Assembly (NCBI GenBank): GCA_947468255.1
Contig: CANIMM010000172.1
Span: 1-6,862 of the forward strand
Direction: 5' to 3'
DNA length: 6,862 bases
Origin: Chitinophagaceae bacterium
Lineage (GTDB): Bacteria > Bacteroidota > Bacteroidia > Chitinophagales > Chitinophagaceae
Shown: piece after piece, positions 4,595-6,862 of the stretch
Layout: each line of letters opens with the position of its first letter
Numbering within the stretch: the first letter of the stretch is position 1
The notes under the pieces: generated by a model
Database searches by the model: none
What the model was told of the DNA's origin: nothing
What the model saw: the letters and a program-made list of their open reading frames with translations, nothing else
Made by a program: the position numbers and the translations under genes

Positions 4595-6067
4595 ATGGGG
4601 TATATGATAAAAAAAATAGACAAGCTGATTCTTACATCCTTCATCGGTCCATTTATTGCGACATTCTTTATCGCATTTTTTGTATTGATGATGCAAAGCC
4701 TGTGGAAATATATTGACGATTTGGTTGGTAAGGATCTTGACCTGCTTACCATCGGTGAATTTTTGTGGTATGCAAGTGCTTCCCTACTCACCCTAGCGAT
4801 GCCGATTGCTATTTTAATTTCATCCATCATGACCTTGGGTAATCTCGGAGAAAGCTTTGAGCTGGTTGCCATCAAATCATCCGGAATTTCACTGTTACGC
4901 TTTTTACGTCCGCTTATACTGACTTCCATCGTTCTGTGTGGCATTACTTTTCTTTTTGCCAACTATGTTATCCCCTACGCCAATCTGGAATTTAAAACGC
5001 TGTATTATGATATCACCTACAAAAAACCTGCGATCGATTTAAAACAAGGCACTTTTTACAATCATATTCCGGGATATTCCATCAAGGTTGGAAAAAAAGA
5101 CAGTGATGGAAAAACAATTCACAATGTAGTAATCTACGAACAACAGCCCTCCCTTCAAGATAATAGTATCATTGCTGAAAAAGGAAATATGGGATTTTCA
5201 AAAGATAAAAAATTCCTAGAATTTACACTGTACAATGGCTTTAGGTACCAAGAACGAGGAAATTCAATGGATACGAGTACAGAATTTATACAGTTGGGAT
5301 TTAAAGAATATAAGAAATTATTTGACTTGAGTTCATTGCAAATGCTCAACACCCCCGACAGCCTTTTTAAAAATGATTACAAAATGTTGAGCATTCGCCA
5401 GCTCAATACATCCATTGATTCTCTCAACAAATTAAAAGACAGTTTTGGCAGAAAAGTACAACTTGAATTGAGTGGACTGTTTCACTACCAAAACATACCA
5501 GACAGTAATTGGAAAAAAGTAATGCCCTTGGAAAAACAAATCAAATCCTTTTCTGAACTCATTCCAGATTCTGCCAGATACATTGTGCATTCCTCTTCGA
5601 TAAACATCGTGAATGCTTTTAAAAATACGTATCAATATACGGGGGTAGACTGGGACAATAGAAAAAAGGATATTCTCAATAATAAGATTGAATGGCACCG
5701 AAAATTTTCTTTGTCACTGGCATGCTTAGTATTATTCTTTATAGGAGCTCCGCTGGGTTCTATTATCCGAAAGGGTGGCCTGGGAATGCCGCTGGTAGTA
5801 GCCATCATATTTTTTCTTTTATTTCACTTATTGAACATGTTTGGCGAAAAATTTGTGAAAGATGAAATCCTTTCCCCGCTAATGGGAATGTGGCTTTCCA
5901 TATTGGTGCTAGCCCCATTGGGCGCACTGCTTACTTACAAGGCTATCCATGATTCCCAGTTGTTCAACAAAGAGTTTTATTACCGGTTTTTTAAATCCCT
6001 CCGTGGTTTAATTACAACCGTTCTAAACAAAATACCCCTTGGCAAAAAAAATACACTAAATTTATGA
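4595..6067 (+). CDS. LptF/LptG family permease (YjgP/YjgQ), lipopolysaccharide export
   Basis: This inner-membrane protein belongs to the family that, with LptB and LptC, extracts lipopolysaccharide from the inner membrane and feeds it to the periplasmic bridge. Three membrane helices lie near the N-terminus (about 11-35, 55-82 and 103-126), then a periplasmic beta-rich region (about 130-250), and three C-terminal helices (about 371-391, 396-415 and 428-450). The pattern A-P-L-G-S-I-I-R-K-G-G-L-G (385-397) is a strong family hallmark. At 490 residues it exceeds the roughly 360 of E. coli LptF and LptG. The extra length is mainly a segment at about 250-365 and a basic cytoplasmic tail (about 456-490); such enlargement is common in Bacteroidota. 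F or G cannot be assigned. The ATG at 4604 (residue 4) may be the true start, since relatives begin close to K-K-I-D-K-L-I. It has its own promoter. Confidence 0.93.
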   Translation: MGYMIKKIDKLILTSFIGPFIATFFIAFFVLMMQSLWKYIDDLVGKDLDLLTIGEFLWYASASLLTLAMPIAILISSIMTLGNLGESFELVAIKSSGISLLRFLRPLILTSIVLCGITFLFANYVIPYANLEFKTLYYDITYKKPAIDLKQGTFYNHIPGYSIKVGKKDSDGKTIHNVVIYEQQPSLQDNSIIAEKGNMGFSKDKKFLEFTLYNGFRYQERGNSMDTSTEFIQLGFKEYKKLFDLSSLQMLNTPDSLFKNDYKMLSIRQLNTSIDSLNKLKDSFGRKVQLELSGLFHYQNIPDSNWKKVMPLEKQIKSFSELIPDSARYIVHSSSINIVNAFKNTYQYTGVDWDNRKKDILNNKIEWHRKFSLSLACLVLFFIGAPLGSIIRKGGLGMPLVVAIIFFLLFHLLNMFGEKFVKDEILSPLMGMWLSILVLAPLGALLTYKAIHDSQLFNKEFYYRFFKSLRGLITTVLNKIPLGKKNTLNL

Positions 6068-6127
6068 GGTAAAATTTCATTTTTCTCAATCGCCTTGATT
6101 TGATGCATTCAACAATTCTAACAAATA

Positions 6128-6149
6128 CAGCCAGTTCCTTCGGTGGCTG
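6128..6149. other. Hairpin upstream of the superoxide dismutase gene
   Basis: CAGCCA (6128-6133) pairs with TGGCTG (6144-6149) around 10 bases, and C-TTCG-G inside the loop could form a stable UUCG tetraloop. On the plus strand it is followed by A-rich sequence, so it is not a typical intrinsic terminator for the permease gene; on the minus strand it is followed by TATTTGTTAG. It ends 21 bases before the SOD start and may be an mRNA leader structure. A possible -7 element, TTGATTTG at 6095-6102 with one mismatch, lies upstream but lacks a good -33. Confidence 0.35.
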
Positions 6150-6170
6150 ATAAAAAATAAAACAACCATT

Positions 6171-6862
6171 ATGAAACAAAATTCCAGAAGAAATTTCATC
6201 CAACAATCTGCTAAAGTAGGCGTCGCTTCACTGATAGCACTACCTTCCATCAGTTCGGTAATGGCAGCCGTCGGTAATACGCATTACAACCCAGCTAGCG
6301 CTGCTAAATTATTTGCAACAGGTTTTGATCAACAACCGCTTTCTTTTGCCTATGCCGCACTGGAACCGTCGATTGATGCACTTACCATGGACATACATTA
6401 CAATAAACATGCAGCTACCTATAGTAAAAATGTGAAAGAAGCGGCCATTGCTGAAAAGGTAGACATGACGCGTCCCCTAGAAGATGTTTTGTACAAGATT
6501 TCTTCCTATTCCGTAAAAATGCGCAATAACGCCGGTGGACATTACAACCACGAATTATTTTGGAAATGTTTAACTCCCAACACTACCTTGCCTACTGGCA
6601 AATTACTTGCTGCGATAGAAAAAGATTTTGGATCCTTGGATGCCTTGAAAAAACAAGTTGGCGAAGCTGCCAAAAATAGGTTTGGAAGCGGATGGGCCTG
6701 GTTGATTTTTACCGCTGATAAAAAATTAATCGTTAGTTCAACCCCCAACCAAGATAATCCGCTAATGGATATTGCTGAAGTAAAAGGTTTTCCTTTATTC
6801 GGACTAGATGTTTGGGAACATGCTTACTATTTAAAATACCAAAACCGCCGAGTAGATTACAT
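6171..6862 (+). CDS. Tat-exported Mn-type (Fe/Mn family) superoxide dismutase, 3' end cut by window
   Basis: The visible 230 codons have no stop and cover nearly a whole Fe/Mn superoxide dismutase, which converts superoxide to hydrogen peroxide and oxygen. A twin-arginine signal occupies about 1-33: S-R-R-N-F-I-Q (5-11), a hydrophobic stretch, then an A-rich cleavage region. The enzyme is therefore predicted to be exported already folded. The metal ligands can be placed at H76 (M-D-I-H-Y-N-K-H), H127 (G-G-H-Y-N-H), D213 and H217 (L-D-V-W-E-H-A-Y-Y). G123 and Q194 (in P-N-Q-D) match the arrangement of Mn enzymes, where the active-site Gln comes from the C-terminal domain; iron or dual use cannot be excluded. 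The ATG at 6171 has no Shine-Dalgarno. An internal Met at residue 31 could give a cytoplasmic form, but the signal is so typical that the upstream start is preferred. It lies 103 bp after the permease gene, same strand. Confidence 0.95.
   Translation, partial: MKQNSRRNFIQQSAKVGVASLIALPSISSVMAAVGNTHYNPASAAKLFATGFDQQPLSFAYAALEPSIDALTMDIHYNKHAATYSKNVKEAAIAEKVDMTRPLEDVLYKISSYSVKMRNNAGGHYNHELFWKCLTPNTTLPTGKLLAAIEKDFGSLDALKKQVGEAAKNRFGSGWAWLIFTADKKLIVSSTPNQDNPLMDIAEVKGFPLFGLDVWEHAYYLKYQNRRVDY

Noticed and set aside
4585..4962. Minus-strand open frame of 125 codons opposite the permease start
   Set aside because: It is antisense to the first two to three membrane helices of the permease and has no recognisable protein features.
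1..6862. Mobile element, CRISPR array, defence system or biosynthetic cluster
   Set aside because: No transposase, integrase, terminal repeats, spaced direct repeats or such genes were found; all recognised genes are core cellular functions.

Overview
The window looks like ordinary core chromosome of a Bacteroidota bacterium, most likely a member of the Chitinophagaceae or a near relative. Several things point this way. The primary sigma factor is short and lacks region 1.1. Ribosomal protein S16 carries a long Ala/Val/Glu tail. A small START-like protein typical of the phylum is present, and so is an enlarged LptF/LptG permease. The superoxide dismutase has a Tat signal. Gene starts lack clear Shine-Dalgarno sequences, and several upstream regions contain the Bacteroidota -7 element TAnnTTTG. 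The lineage is inferred from protein flavour only; no database search was possible.

Left part (1-3200), all on the minus strand and read from right to left: the primary sigma factor (3200-2325), ffh for the SRP GTPase (2241-919), rpsP for S16 (711-214), and the first 19 codons of rimM (59 to the window edge). The order ffh-rpsP-rimM is a widely conserved translation and secretion neighbourhood. Here each gene seems to be separated by its own leader or terminator: a strong intrinsic terminator follows rpsP, a good hairpin follows the sigma gene, and a weak one follows ffh.

Middle part (3201-4594): a 254-bp AT-rich divergent region precedes a plus-strand START-like gene (3455-3835). That gene runs into, and overlaps by 32 bp, a convergent minus-strand gene of unknown function (4445-3804). 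A second divergent promoter region (4446-4594) carries a well-formed TTG-N20-TAGCTTTG promoter facing right.

Right part (4595-6862): an LptF/LptG-type inner-membrane permease for lipopolysaccharide export, then a Tat-exported Mn-type superoxide dismutase cut by the window end. Both act at the cell envelope. No mobile element, CRISPR array, tRNA, rRNA or phage gene was seen, and nothing here forms a new multi-gene system. The best leads are the uncharacterised gene at 3804-4445, the terminator that splits rpsP from rimM, the leader structures, and the exported SOD.
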